NCBI RefSeq assembly: GCF_023715885.1
Contig: NZ_JAMBOY010000002.1
Location: 434,001 to 498,000, forward strand
Source: Microbacterium hydrocarbonoxydans
Lineage (GTDB): Bacteria; Actinomycetota; Actinomycetes; Actinomycetales; Microbacteriaceae
Direction of reading: 5' to 3'
DNA length: 64,000 bases
Part shown: positions 35,544 to 45,079 of the stretch, in pieces
Layout: each line of letters begins with the position of its first letter
How positions within the stretch are numbered: the first letter of the stretch is position 1
Notes under the pieces: generated by a model
Database searches by the model: none
What the model saw: the letters and a program-made list of their open reading frames with translations, nothing else
Told to the model about the DNA's origin: nothing
Made by a program: the position numbers and the translations under genes

Positions 35544-36926
35544 ATGGGACGCTCTCCTTTCACTCTAGCCGCGGCGGTGACGGCCGCACTGCCCGGAGCG
35601 GAGGTGACCGGCGCGCGACCGCTGACCGCGGACGGCGACGGACGTTTCGACTCCGCAGTCGCCTCTCTCGCCGACGGGCGGGAGCTCGCGATCCGCGTGG
35701 CGGAGGACGACGAGGCCGGCCGCGAGCTCGCCGCCGAGGCGCTCGCGCTCCGAGCCCTGACCGCCGGAGCCCGCGCGATGCTGCCGTTCGAGGCTCCCGC
35801 GTACATCGGCGAGGCGCGCCTGGGCGATGCGCCCGCGCTCGTCACGGAGCTGCTCCCCGGCTTCCAGATCGAGGCCGCTCACGTGCCCGCCGGTCGCGGA
35901 GCCGCGGAATCGATGGGCGCGGCGATCGCCGCCGTGCACGCGCTGCCGACCTCGGTCGTCCGCGGCGCCGGTCTGCTCGCTCGCACAGCGCAGGAGAGCC
36001 GCGACGAGATCGCCAGACTCGTCGACACCGCCGCGGCGACCGGACGCGTGCCCGCGCGCCTCACGGTGCGCTGGCGCGAGGCCGTGGCCGACGACGACCT
36101 CTGGCGCTTCGAGTCGACGGTCGTGCTGGGCGGCCTCCAGGCCACCTCCTTCGTGTTCCGCGACGACCCCGAGGCCGGCCCCCAGGTCACCGGCCTGCTG
36201 GGCTGGCACTCCCTGTCGGTGGGCGACCCTGCGGTCGACCTCTCCTGGCTCTCGACGGCACCGGATGCCGCAGACGACGTGACCGCGGCGTACGGGCGCG
36301 CGATCGACCGCGTGCCCGATCCGGCCCTGGAGGTGCGCGGGCGCCTGCTCGCGGAGCTCGAGTTCGCTCGCTGGCTCGTGCACGGCGACTCGCTGCGCCG
36401 GCAGGACATCGTCGACGACGCCGCCGCCCTGCTCGAGGCTCTCGCGGACGGGCTGCGGCACGACGACCTCACGGTGATCTCGGCGCGTGCGGACGGCGTC
36501 GACTCGGCCATGGACGCCCTCGACCGCGTTCCCGCCACCGCAGCTGCCGGGGCGGGAGCCGCGGGCGCCACGGCCATGGAGACCGACGCCTACAACCCGG
36601 ACGAGCTGTGGCACGACGAATCGGACGACGACGGGCGGCGCGACACCGGCTCGATCGGCGGCGGCGCAGATGCCGACAGCACCCACGACCTCTCGGATGC
36701 CGCTGCAGAAGCCGCCGAGGCCGCGCGGCGGGCGGATGTCGGCGGGCTCGAGACAGAGGATCTGTCGGGTCTGCGGGACCGGTTCCCCGGATCCCGAAGC
36801 GGCGATGGTTCCGGCGATGCGTCGGACGGGTCTTCGGCCGCGGACTCGCATGACTCCCCGGAGGACGAGGCTCAGCGCGCCGCGCGCGCCGCGCTCCAGC
36901 GCTGGAGGAGCTCGGACTCCGAGTAG
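35544..36926 (+). CDS. APH-fold phosphotransferase-like protein, probable pseudokinase
   Basis: 460 residues. Residues 1-310 follow the aminoglycoside/macrolide phosphotransferase fold: an N-lobe (RFDSAVASLADGRELAIRV), a hinge-like ALVTELLPGFQI and a C-lobe ending VGDPAVDLSWL. The catalytic HGD....N loop reads VVLGGLQATSFVF (193-205), so the catalytic Asp and the Asn are gone. The metal-binding Asp of the IDW motif is replaced in LLGWHSLSVGDP (218-229). The C-terminal 140 residues are low-complexity Ala/Asp/Ser-rich and end in a short helix (AQRAARAALQRWR). Its 3' end overlaps adnB by 55 bases. A binding or regulatory role is more plausible than catalysis. Confidence 0.8.
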   Translation: MGRSPFTLAAAVTAALPGAEVTGARPLTADGDGRFDSAVASLADGRELAIRVAEDDEAGRELAAEALALRALTAGARAMLPFEAPAYIGEARLGDAPALVTELLPGFQIEAAHVPAGRGAAESMGAAIAAVHALPTSVVRGAGLLARTAQESRDEIARLVDTAAATGRVPARLTVRWREAVADDDLWRFESTVVLGGLQATSFVFRDDPEAGPQVTGLLGWHSLSVGDPAVDLSWLSTAPDAADDVTAAYGRAIDRVPDPALEVRGRLLAELEFARWLVHGDSLRRQDIVDDAAALLEALADGLRHDDLTVISARADGVDSAMDALDRVPATAAAGAGAAGATAMETDAYNPDELWHDESDDDGRRDTGSIGGGADADSTHDLSDAAAEAAEAARRADVGGLETEDLSGLRDRFPGSRSGDGSGDASDGSSAADSHDSPEDEAQRAARAALQRWRSSDSE

Positions 36927-39900
36927 ACGCGGTCACCGCGGATCACCAGGTCGTCGGCGACGTAGTACAGGGCGACGTCGATCTCGTCCAGGGGGACCCC
37001 GAACCGGCGGTGGTAAGCGAGCCGGTACAGGGCGAGCTGCAGCATCCGCTCCTCGCGCTCCTGCGCCGTGCGGGGTGCCTTGCCCGTCTTCCAGTCCACG
37101 ATCTCGATCCGGCCGCCACGGTCTGCGCGACGGTAGACGGCGTCGAGTTTGCAGATGACGATGTGCCCTGAGCCGTCCTCCTCCGGCGCTCCGCCGAGCG
37201 CGAAGTCGATCTCGATCTCGACGGCGATCGGCGCGAGCCCGCCCCATTCGCTGCGCTCGAAGATCTGCTGCAGGATCAGCAGGTCCGCCGCGTCCGCGGG
37301 CGACACGTCACCCGGCGAGTCCGCGGCGGGGTCGTCCTCATCGAGCTCCCAGAGCGCCTCCTCGACGCGCGAGCCGACGCCGACCAGCTCGCTGCGCCGC
37401 TCGACCCAGGCGTGGAAGAGCGTGCCGAGCCGGGTCTGCCGGTAAGGCCGCTCAGGCATCGGGCGCACGATCGACGAGATGGTGGCGTCGAAGTCGGTCA
37501 CGTAGTCCTTGAAGCGCGACGCGGGCACACGCGTGGGAGGCTGTGCTGCCGTCCCCCGCAGGCGGGCCTCCCGCTCGACGAGGAGACGGGCCAGCTCGGG
37601 CGACGCGACCGGATCCTCGGCCATAGCTGACCGGACGGCGGCCGCTGCGGACTCGACGAGCGGGCGGCGCGCGCCGAGCGGATCGAGCGGCCAGCTCAGC
37701 GTGGCTCCGGGACCCTCGTACGGGTTGTCCTCAGGGTCGACCGGCTCGATCGTGTCGAGGCCGAGCACGTCCATCGCCTCGACGAGGAAAGGGCTCGGCA
37801 CGCGCGGCGACCTCTGCCCCGCCCAGTGGGCGCCGGTCAGCAGCAGATCGGTGCGCGCCCTCGTGATCGCGACGTAGGCGAGACGGCGCTCCTCCTGCTG
37901 CTGGTAGTCGCGATAGGCATCCTTGAAGCGCTTGAGAGCACCGCCCTGCGGGTTCGCCTTGGACACGCCGCCCGACAGCGACGACTGCGCCAGGGCCTGC
38001 CGCTTCTTCGGGTCGGTCTCATCGCCCATCGCCGCCACGGGATCCCAGTCGAATCGCGGCAGGGCGTCGCGATCGCCGCGCAGGGCGAAGGGCACGACGC
38101 CGAAGCCGAACCATCCCGACGTGTCCGACACGCGGCCGGGGAGTTCGTCGGTGACCAGCCGCACGACGGCGACGGCATCCCACTCCAGACCCTTCGACCC
38201 ATGAATCGTGAGCAGCTGCACGACTCCCGGCTCCGGGGGCTCGGGCCGCGGCATGAGCTCATCGGTGCTCTCGGCCTTGTCGAGCCAGGCGAGCAGCGCG
38301 CCGATCGTGCCGCGCTCGTCGGCGGCGAGAAAGGCCCGCACCTCGTCGGCGAACGCCCGCAGCTGCGTCGCCGCGACCCGCGCCGGCCCCCGCGTCTCGT
38401 TCGCCGCGAGCTCGATGTCGAGCCGGAGTTCCAATTCGATCAGGCGGATGAGCTCCGGGATCGGCTGCGACGACGCGCGCCGCAGCCGTTCGAGCATCTC
38501 GCCTGCGGCGCGTATGCGGGAGCGCCCGGCGGGGCTGATGCCCGCGATGAGCCGGTAGTCGTCGCGTACCGCGCGCACGACGTCGACCGCGTCGATGATC
38601 GACACGGCCTCGTCGGCGCCGCGCGAGGAACGGAGGCGAACGCGCACTTCCTCCGGCAGCGGCATCATCCCCGTGTCACGCTCGGAGAGTGTGCGGCCGA
38701 GGTCGTAGAGCGCGGCCATGTCTGCGACGCCGATCGCGAACCTCGGTCCGGTGAGGAGCCGGATGAGGGCGGACCCAGCCGTCGGATCGTGCACGACGCG
38801 CAACGTCGAGACGACGTCGACCACCTCGGGCGTCGCGAGCAGCCCCCCGAGACCCAGGATACGATGCGGCACGCCGCGCGCTGCGAGAGCGGCCGCGAAC
38901 GTCTGCATGTGGCGCTTCGAGCGGAACAGGATCGCTCCGGTGTGAGGACGACCCGCCGCCGCCTGGTCGTGTGCTGCTCGCCGCTCGACGAACCACTCGG
39001 CGACCTCGGCGGCCTCGTCGTCGACGGTGAAGGGGAAGCGCACCTGCACCGCTCCCTCCCCGGCCCCCGGCCTCGGTTCCAGCGGAGGTACGTCGAGCCC
39101 CGGTCGCTGCAGTGGCTCCAGAACGCGGTTCGCGACATCGAGGATGCGGCTGTCGTTGCGCCAGCTGGTCATGAGGCTGTAGGCCGCTGCCGGAGACGCG
39201 TCCAGGCCTGCGAACGCCTCCGAGAACGCATACAGGTTGTCGGCGCTCGCCCCGCGCCACCCGTAGATCGACTGGTGCGGGTCACCGACCGCCATCACCG
39301 CGGAATCGCGGAAGAGCTCCGCCAGGAACCGGGTCTGGATGACCGAGGTGTCCTGGTACTCGTCGAGCAGCACGACGCGATGCTGCTCACGCAACTCAGC
39401 GCGGACGTCGGGTGCCGATTCGACGATGTCGTACGCCCCGCCGACCTGGTCGGCGAAGTCGAGCACTCCCCGTCGGCTCTTCTCCGAGATGTAATCGCGC
39501 ACCAGCTGAGCGAGCGTCGCGAGACTCAGGAGATTCGTCGCGGCGGTCTCGACGACGGCCGTGCCCCGGTACGGAGCGAAGGCCTCGGCCTGCTCCCTCG
39601 CGATGCGCACGGCGCGATCGACGTCGATCCGATGGTCGAGGACGTCTCCGGCGAGCCGCTGCACCGCGTCGATCACCGTGCCGAGCGCGAAGTCGATCTG
39701 CTCGAGCTCGGGAATGTCCGATCGCAGCACGACCTCGCGCGCCAGCATCCACGACGCGGCCTGACTCAGCATCGCGACGTCGGCGTCACGACCGATGCGG
39801 GCGGCGTGCTCCCTCACGATGCCGTCGGCGAAGGCATTGTAGGTCGACACGCGGGGGCGGATCATCAGCTCCTCCGCGGCGCGGGGTGTCGCCGGATCCC

Positions 39901-40369
39901 ACCCTGTGCCGTACGCGTCCGCGAGCTCGTCGAGCACTCGGAGCCGGACCACGTCGCGCTGCCGACCCGGCGCGGCGGCCTCGACGCGCTCCAGAGCACC
40001 ACTCGCCACGATCTCGGGGAGGAACGGGAGCAGCCCGCGGCGTCCGTACTCGTCGATCAGTGCGAGCCGAGTGCCGATGCGCTCGGCCAGCTCGCCCGCC
40101 GCCTTGCGGGTGAAGGTCAGACCGAGCACCTCGTCGCGGCGGACGTGGCCGTTCGCGACCAGCCACACGACGCGACCTGACATGGTCTCGGTCTTGCCGC
40201 TTCCCGCTCCCGCGACCACGAGTGCCGGCGCGGGCGGCGCCTCGATCACGCGCTGCTGCGCTGGCGTCGGCGACGGCTGCCCGAGCGCGGCGGCCACGTC
40301 GGTCGCGGAGATGCCGAAGGTGCCCGGCCACGACTCGACGGTCTCCCGCGGCGCATCGACCAAATTCAT
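36872..40369 (-). CDS. adnB: AdnB-type helicase-nuclease subunit
   Basis: 1165 residues. An N-terminal UvrD-like motor has Walker A AGAGSGKT (53-60), LTFTRKAAGELAERI, motif II LLDEYQDTS, GDPHQSIYGWRGA, and motifs V/VI (LLTIHGSKGLEWD, RRLAYVAITRAR). The C-terminal PD-(D/E)XK nuclease shows IEIVDWKTGKAP. With AdnA it forms the actinobacterial RecBCD/AddAB-like complex that resects double-strand breaks; AdnB is the main motor in mycobacteria. ATG overlaps the adnA stop (ATGA), so the subunits are made together. Confidence 0.92.
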   Translation of the reverse strand: MNLVDAPRETVESWPGTFGISATDVAAALGQPSPTPAQQRVIEAPPAPALVVAGAGSGKTETMSGRVVWLVANGHVRRDEVLGLTFTRKAAGELAERIGTRLALIDEYGRRGLLPFLPEIVASGALERVEAAAPGRQRDVVRLRVLDELADAYGTGWDPATPRAAEELMIRPRVSTYNAFADGIVREHAARIGRDADVAMLSQAASWMLAREVVLRSDIPELEQIDFALGTVIDAVQRLAGDVLDHRIDVDRAVRIAREQAEAFAPYRGTAVVETAATNLLSLATLAQLVRDYISEKSRRGVLDFADQVGGAYDIVESAPDVRAELREQHRVVLLDEYQDTSVIQTRFLAELFRDSAVMAVGDPHQSIYGWRGASADNLYAFSEAFAGLDASPAAAYSLMTSWRNDSRILDVANRVLEPLQRPGLDVPPLEPRPGAGEGAVQVRFPFTVDDEAAEVAEWFVERRAAHDQAAAGRPHTGAILFRSKRHMQTFAAALAARGVPHRILGLGGLLATPEVVDVVSTLRVVHDPTAGSALIRLLTGPRFAIGVADMAALYDLGRTLSERDTGMMPLPEEVRVRLRSSRGADEAVSIIDAVDVVRAVRDDYRLIAGISPAGRSRIRAAGEMLERLRRASSQPIPELIRLIELELRLDIELAANETRGPARVAATQLRAFADEVRAFLAADERGTIGALLAWLDKAESTDELMPRPEPPEPGVVQLLTIHGSKGLEWDAVAVVRLVTDELPGRVSDTSGWFGFGVVPFALRGDRDALPRFDWDPVAAMGDETDPKKRQALAQSSLSGGVSKANPQGGALKRFKDAYRDYQQQEERRLAYVAITRARTDLLLTGAHWAGQRSPRVPSPFLVEAMDVLGLDTIEPVDPEDNPYEGPGATLSWPLDPLGARRPLVESAAAAVRSAMAEDPVASPELARLLVEREARLRGTAAQPPTRVPASRFKDYVTDFDATISSIVRPMPERPYRQTRLGTLFHAWVERRSELVGVGSRVEEALWELDEDDPAADSPGDVSPADAADLLILQQIFERSEWGGLAPIAVEIEIDFALGGAPEEDGSGHIVICKLDAVYRRADRGGRIEIVDWKTGKAPRTAQEREERMLQLALYRLAYHRRFGVPLDEIDVALYYVADDLVIRGDRVYSESELLQRWSAARAAR

Positions 40370-43300
40370 GCGCTCACCGCCGGCACGGTGTGGATGCGGC
40401 AGGGATTGATGCGGCGCTGGGTGTCGGCGCAGTGCGCCTCGACCTGGGCGGTGAAGCTCGACGCCGACATGCCGCGCGCGGCCTCCCCCACCCGGCGCAA
40501 GAAGGCCGCCCGCGCCTCTTCGTCGAGCGTGTGCTGGTGTGCGATGCGGTAGTCGCTCTTGGCCAGGGTCTTCGACACCACGACCAGCCGAGCTCCCGCG
40601 AGCGCATCGGCGGGCGCATCCGGGATGAGTCCCTGCTGCACGGCGATCTGGTACGCCGCGAGCTGAGCGTGCTCCACGACACCGGGGTCGGACTCGGGAT
40701 CGGACTTTCCGGTCTTGAGGTCGACCACGACGACTCGCTCCCGCCGCGCATCGTCGACCTCGGCGACCGCGGCGATGGGCTGCCACTTCTGCCCCCGCGC
40801 GTGGGGATGGTCACCGGCGCCGGGCGGATACAGCTCCACGCGGTCGATGTAGCCGTGGATGATCGCCTGATCGCCCTGCACATCACCGACGGGATGCACC
40901 GCGGGGATCTCGTCGTCGCTCGCGGGGATGTCGACGGCGAAGCGGAACTCCACCTCGCTCGCGATCTCGCGGCCGCCGTCGCGGCGGACGTCGTGCAGAT
41001 AGGTGTGCAGCCGGTCGATGAGAGTGTCGGCGCGGCGGCGCTCCTTGCGTCCGATCCACTCCGTCTCGAAATCCAGCTCGGGCCAGTGCTCGGCGAGCAC
41101 GGCGCGCATCTGCTCGAGGTCGCCGTCCGGCGACTTCTCCATCGCCTCGTGCACGATCGTGCCGATGCCGGCGGTCGGCGGCATGACGGTGTCTCCGCCC
41201 AGCGCCGAGACGGCCCAGTTCAGACCGCACTCCTCGTACGATTCGAGGCGCGACGGCGAGACTCGCGCACCCTCCTCCGCCAGGTCGCGAAGACCGGAGT
41301 CCGTCGACGGCGGCGTGACCCCGTACCACTCGGACGGGTCGGCGCCCGGTACGCCTTCGCGGGCGAGCACCGCCAGCTGCTCGGCGGCCTCGGACCTGGC
41401 GACGGCGGAGTGGGAGGTCGTGAGCACCCGCCGATGCCGCGCGACGAGCCCCCGCAACGTGAGCGGATGCTCCGCAGAGGCGTGTTGGGCCGGAGGGGGC
41501 GGAGGCGGCAGGAACGCGAAGAAGGGACTCGGCGTCATGTCGTCGTCGTCGACCGCGGTGATGAGCAATCGGCGGCGCGACCGCGAGATCGCCCTCACGA
41601 AGAGGCGCAGCTCGTCGTGCAGCACCGCGCGGCGCCTATCGAGCACCCCCGGGGGCTCTTCGAGGCGACCCGTGCGCGCGGCGAGCAGTGCGTCGGCGAG
41701 CCGCCAGGTCTGCAGCATCCCGCCGCGCAGACGCACGTTCGGCCATACGCCGTCCTGCACCCCGGCGACGACGACGGCGTCGAACTCGGTTCCGAGCGCT
41801 GTGGCCGGCGTGAGCAGGGTCACTCGACCCGGCCGATCGGGGCTGGAGAGCGAATCCTCCGGCACCTCGCTGTCGAGGACGTCTCGCACGAACACCTCGG
41901 GCCGCTCGTTCGGCGTGCGTTCGACGAATCGCTTGGCCGCGCCGAACAGCGACACGAGGGCGTCCAGCGCCCTCGCGGTCTCGGCACCGCTCGCCTGCAT
42001 CGACATCTCGCGCCACGCGATCTGCAGCGCCCTGCCGTCCACCGCCCTCGCGCGATCCCACACCCGCCAGAGCAGGTCGTGGATCGTCTCGCCCTCTGCG
42101 GCTCCCTTCGCGACCTCGGCGACGGTCTGCGCGAATCTCGCCGCCGTGCGCGACTCCGCCGCGTCGATGAGCGTGAAGTGGTCGGGCCCCGTCAGCGCCT
42201 GTCGCAGCAGCTCCCTGGCCGGCGTGGATCCGCCCTGCTCGAGCTCGACGTGCCGAAGTCGCGCGCGCAGCCGTCGGAGACCGATCGCATCCATCCCGCC
42301 GAAGGGCGTGCGCAGCGCTTCCTCCCACTCCTGCGCGGTGCGCTCCTCGGCCGGCGTCAGCGCGAGACGGACGACGCCGACGATGTCGCGAACCACCGAC
42401 TCGCTGCCGAGCGGGCGTTGCACGCCGGCGGCGCGCGTCGGGATCTCACGGGCCGCGAGCTCGGTCTCGAGCTGAGCGACCTGGCGCGTATCGTGCGCGA
42501 TCACTGCCATGCGGTCCCACGCCACCCCGTCGACCAGATGCCATTCGCGCATGACCCCCGCGATGCGGTCGAGCTCCTCGTAGGGCGAGGGGGCGATGAA
42601 GGTCGAGACCGACGTATCCTCTGCGCCGTCGGTCTTCGGCGCCGGTGCACGCCGGTGGTCGACGCGGCCCGATGCACCGATCGCCTGCGTGACGGTTCGC
42701 GTCAGCGACGTCAGCGACGCCGTCTGACGATGCGGGGCGTCGAGCACGTGGACCTCGCCGAGGGCGGTGGCCAGCTGCGCGAACAATTCGGGGGTCGCAC
42801 CGCGGAACGCGCCCGAGGAGATGTCGGGGTCTCCGAAAGCGAGCACGGCGACGCCCCGCTCGCGGAGCGCCTGCACGAGGGCCACGCCGCCGCGGGTGAG
42901 CTCCTGGGCGTCGTCGATGAGCACGATCCGGAGGTCGGCGAGAGGGCCGAGCTCCGCGGCGCCCGCGCTCTGCAGGATCGTCCGCGCCTCGGTGAGCAGG
43001 TCGGCGGCGTCGCGATGCGCGGCACGGGCGAGGTCGAGCACGGCGCGGTATTCGACGAGGAGGTCGGCCACGGCCGTCCAGACCGGATCACCGGCGCGGC
43101 GGAGGTCTTCCGGCTGCGCACCCAGCTCGGCGCACTCCGCGAGGAAGGCTCGGAGTTCGGAGCGGAAACCGCGCGATCCGCGCACGGACGCGCTCAGCGC
43201 CTCCGGCCAGGCGATGTACTCGTCTTCGGCGTCGCCCGCCAGGAGGTCGGCGATCAGGCGGTCCTGGTCCGCTCCCGTGAGCAGCGCGGGCGGCTCTTCA

Positions 43301-43599
43301 CCCGCGTGCACCATGGCGCCGCGCACGATCTGAAAGGCGAAGGAGCCGAGCGAACGCGCCAACGGCCCCGGGGTCGCCTCGCCGATCCTGACTCCGATGC
43401 GGTCGCGCAACGACGTCGCGGCCTGACGGCTCGGCGTCAGCACGAGCAGATGTTCCGGCCGCAGGCCCTCAGGGCCGAGGAGGTGCACGACGCGCTCGAT
43501 CAGCGCGCGTGTCTTGCCGGTGCCCGGTGCGCCGATGACGATGCCGGAAGCCGTCGCGTCTGAGCCGATCACGGCGATCTGCGCAGCATCCTCTGTCAT
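40366..43599 (-). CDS. adnA: AdnA-type helicase-nuclease subunit
   Basis: 1077 residues. The Walker A is GAPGTGKT (23-30). Motif II reads LIDDAQE, with Asp where active helicases have Glu, consistent with a secondary motor. The C-terminal nuclease carries VVVVDLKTGKSD. Candidate Fe-S cysteines are C in YEECGLNW and two near the end (AHCADT, NPCRIH); a fourth is not seen. The start at 43599 has a -10 box 7 bases upstream; 22 earlier in-frame codons are ignored. Heads the adnA-adnB operon, divergent from the DUF3107 gene. Confidence 0.9.
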   Translation of the reverse strand: MTEDAAQIAVIGSDATASGIVIGAPGTGKTRALIERVVHLLGPEGLRPEHLLVLTPSRQAATSLRDRIGVRIGEATPGPLARSLGSFAFQIVRGAMVHAGEEPPALLTGADQDRLIADLLAGDAEDEYIAWPEALSASVRGSRGFRSELRAFLAECAELGAQPEDLRRAGDPVWTAVADLLVEYRAVLDLARAAHRDAADLLTEARTILQSAGAAELGPLADLRIVLIDDAQELTRGGVALVQALRERGVAVLAFGDPDISSGAFRGATPELFAQLATALGEVHVLDAPHRQTASLTSLTRTVTQAIGASGRVDHRRAPAPKTDGAEDTSVSTFIAPSPYEELDRIAGVMREWHLVDGVAWDRMAVIAHDTRQVAQLETELAAREIPTRAAGVQRPLGSESVVRDIVGVVRLALTPAEERTAQEWEEALRTPFGGMDAIGLRRLRARLRHVELEQGGSTPARELLRQALTGPDHFTLIDAAESRTAARFAQTVAEVAKGAAEGETIHDLLWRVWDRARAVDGRALQIAWREMSMQASGAETARALDALVSLFGAAKRFVERTPNERPEVFVRDVLDSEVPEDSLSSPDRPGRVTLLTPATALGTEFDAVVVAGVQDGVWPNVRLRGGMLQTWRLADALLAARTGRLEEPPGVLDRRRAVLHDELRLFVRAISRSRRRLLITAVDDDDMTPSPFFAFLPPPPPPAQHASAEHPLTLRGLVARHRRVLTTSHSAVARSEAAEQLAVLAREGVPGADPSEWYGVTPPSTDSGLRDLAEEGARVSPSRLESYEECGLNWAVSALGGDTVMPPTAGIGTIVHEAMEKSPDGDLEQMRAVLAEHWPELDFETEWIGRKERRRADTLIDRLHTYLHDVRRDGGREIASEVEFRFAVDIPASDDEIPAVHPVGDVQGDQAIIHGYIDRVELYPPGAGDHPHARGQKWQPIAAVAEVDDARRERVVVVDLKTGKSDPESDPGVVEHAQLAAYQIAVQQGLIPDAPADALAGARLVVVSKTLAKSDYRIAHQHTLDEEARAAFLRRVGEAARGMSASSFTAQVEAHCADTQRRINPCRIHTVPAVSA

Positions 43600-43606
43600 G
43601 TCCTCC

Positions 43607-43612
43607 ACGCTA
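43607..43612 (-). promoter_or_regulatory. -10 box of adnAB operon
   Basis: TAGCGT on the minus strand, 7 bases (GGAGGAC) before the adnA ATG. Confidence 0.55.
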
Positions 43613-43723
43613 CTGCGGCGCGCCGACATCGTCGTCGAGCGGCTGCGGCACGACGCCGCGGGCACCCTGTGCGCTCAGGGCGAAACCGCCTCGTGCAGCC
43701 GATCCCGCCCCGACACCGCGGGG

Positions 43724-43729
43724 TAGAGT
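43724..43729 (+). promoter_or_regulatory. -10 box of DUF3107 gene
   Basis: TAGAGT, about 40 bases before the GTG at 43769. The leader includes GGGAG near the start codon. Confidence 0.45.
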
Positions 43730-43768
43730 TGGGCGCACAGCATGGTCGATTCGACAACGGGAGTACGC

Positions 43769-43993
43769 GTGGAAATCCGCATCGGCATCATCAACACCGG
43801 CCGCGAGCTCAGCTTCGAGACTTCGGCGACCGCGGACGAGGTCCGCGCGCAGGTGTCCTCCGCCCTCGAGCAGAGCACCTCGCACCTGAACTTCGCCGAT
43901 GTGAAGGGGAACTCCTACCTGGTCCCCACCGCCCACCTCGCCTACATCGAGCTCGGCACCGAGGAATCGCGCCGCGTCGGCTTCGTGGCCTGA
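43769..43993 (+). CDS. DUF3107 family small protein
   Basis: 74 residues beginning VEIRIGIINTGRELSFET, matching the conserved small actinobacterial protein family DUF3107 (Rv3208A/TB9.4 in M. tuberculosis). The GTG at 43769 is chosen because GGGAG lies 6 bases upstream and the family starts at this residue; an in-frame ATG 9 codons earlier has no ribosome binding site. Cytoplasmic, function unknown. Followed six bases later by a small membrane protein gene. Confidence 0.85.
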   Translation: MEIRIGIINTGRELSFETSATADEVRAQVSSALEQSTSHLNFADVKGNSYLVPTAHLAYIELGTEESRRVGFVA

Positions 43994-43999
43994 CCCGCG

Positions 44000-44287
44000 A
44001 TGTACATTCTCCTCGCGCTCATCGGCGCGTGCGTGTTGGGGATCGCCGCGCACTTCCTGATGGGCGGTCGCGAGCTGCGCGGTGTGGCGTTCACCCCGGC
44101 GGTCGCGACCGCGATCGCGGCGCTCCTCTACACGGGACTGCAGTGGCTCGGCGTCGGCGAGGACAGCGTCTGGCTGTGGCTCGCGAGCGTCGTCGGCTCG
44201 GTGCTGGTCGCAGCAGTAGCGACGGCGGCGCTGGTCGCGCTTCGGCGACGGTCCGACGCATCGGCGAAGGCTGCTCTCGGCATCTGA
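44000..44287 (+). CDS. Small membrane protein (Rv3209-position)
   Basis: 95 residues with three predicted transmembrane helices (about 2-21, 30-50 and 57-82) and a basic C-terminal tip. It follows DUF3107 closely and occupies the same place as a small hypothetical gene in mycobacteria. I do not recognise a domain. No good ribosome binding site is seen, so it may be translated by coupling with DUF3107. Confidence 0.7.
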   Translation: MYILLALIGACVLGIAAHFLMGGRELRGVAFTPAVATAIAALLYTGLQWLGVGEDSVWLWLASVVGSVLVAAVATAALVALRRRSDASAKAALGI

Positions 44288-44311
44288 TCGCCGCGCCCGA
44301 CGGGGCGGTCG

Positions 44312-45025
44312 TTACGACGCGAGTCCCATCGCATCCATACGCCGGGCGTGCGCACCCATCAGCTCGGTGTAGACCGGTTCGACGCGCTCCTCGGTCATGG
44401 CTGCGAGCTCAGGCTGACGCAGGGCGGAGCGGCAGACGAGGATCGTGTCGCCGACGAGACGGCGCGCCCACATCGACAGCAGCGAGCGCCATTCGCCGTC
44501 TCCGTCGATGGTCTCCTGGATGATCGCCACGATCTCGTGCCGCGCGTCGTCCTCGCTGAGGATGGCGACCACGCGAGCTCCGACCTCGCCGTAGCTCGAC
44601 GCGAGCGCGAGGTAGAAGTCGTCCAGCATGCCGGCGGTGATGTACACCGACAGCAGCGTCTCGCGCGGGCGCGCCCCGATCGTCTTGCGGCGGAACGCGT
44701 CGAGGTTCTCGCGGAAGGGCAGCATCAGCTCGGTGGGGTCATCACCCCGCTCGGAGATGAGGTCGACGATCGCGCGATGCTTCGTCAGAGCCGCACCGGC
44801 CGCGCGCGACAGCGACTCCTTCTCGGAGAGCTCGGGCGTCGCGCGGATGAGTCGGGTGAGCGTCTCGAAGTATCCGAGCTGCAGATAGGCGGCCTGGCCG
44901 AGGAAGCGGTCGAGCTCGGGGGCGACCTCCGAGAAGTCGACCTTCGTCGACGTGCCCTGATCGCCGCGGCTGCGCAACGTCATCGTGCGGCGGGGCGCCC
45001 CGCGCTTCCAGAACCAGTTGACCAC
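44312..45025 (-). CDS. Ferritin-like domain protein (Rv3210c-like)
   Basis: 237 residues, mostly helical: VDFSEVAPELDRFLGQAAYLQ, then LLSVYITAGMLDDFYLALAS and EDDARHEIVAIIQE give a four-helix ferritin-like pattern with possible metal ligands E and H. The start is the GTG at 45025, 6 bases after a TATTGT box. Neighbouring RhlE-type helicase, DUF3107 and a small membrane protein repeat the mycobacterial arrangement. Role unknown; the fold call comes from memory of family annotation. Confidence 0.75.
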   Translation of the reverse strand: MVNWFWKRGAPRRTMTLRSRGDQGTSTKVDFSEVAPELDRFLGQAAYLQLGYFETLTRLIRATPELSEKESLSRAAGAALTKHRAIVDLISERGDDPTELMLPFRENLDAFRRKTIGARPRETLLSVYITAGMLDDFYLALASSYGEVGARVVAILSEDDARHEIVAIIQETIDGDGEWRSLLSMWARRLVGDTILVCRSALRQPELAAMTEERVEPVYTELMGAHARRMDAMGLAS

Positions 45026-45031
45026 GGGTTC

Positions 45032-45037
45032 ACAATA
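45032..45037 (-). promoter_or_regulatory. -10 box of ferritin-like gene
   Basis: TATTGT on the minus strand, 6 bases before the GTG at 45025. Confidence 0.5.
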
Positions 45038-45079
45038 CTCGGACGAGAGGTCCCTACGAGGCTCCCGCACCCCCTCGGG

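Noticed and set aside
40222..43563. Long plus-strand open frame opposite adnA
   Set aside because: Antisense to a clear helicase-nuclease gene, with no recognisable domain and no ribosome binding site.
43742..43768. ATG at 43742 as start of the DUF3107 gene
   Set aside because: No ribosome site precedes it, while the GTG at 43769 has GGGAG at proper distance and matches the family N-terminus.
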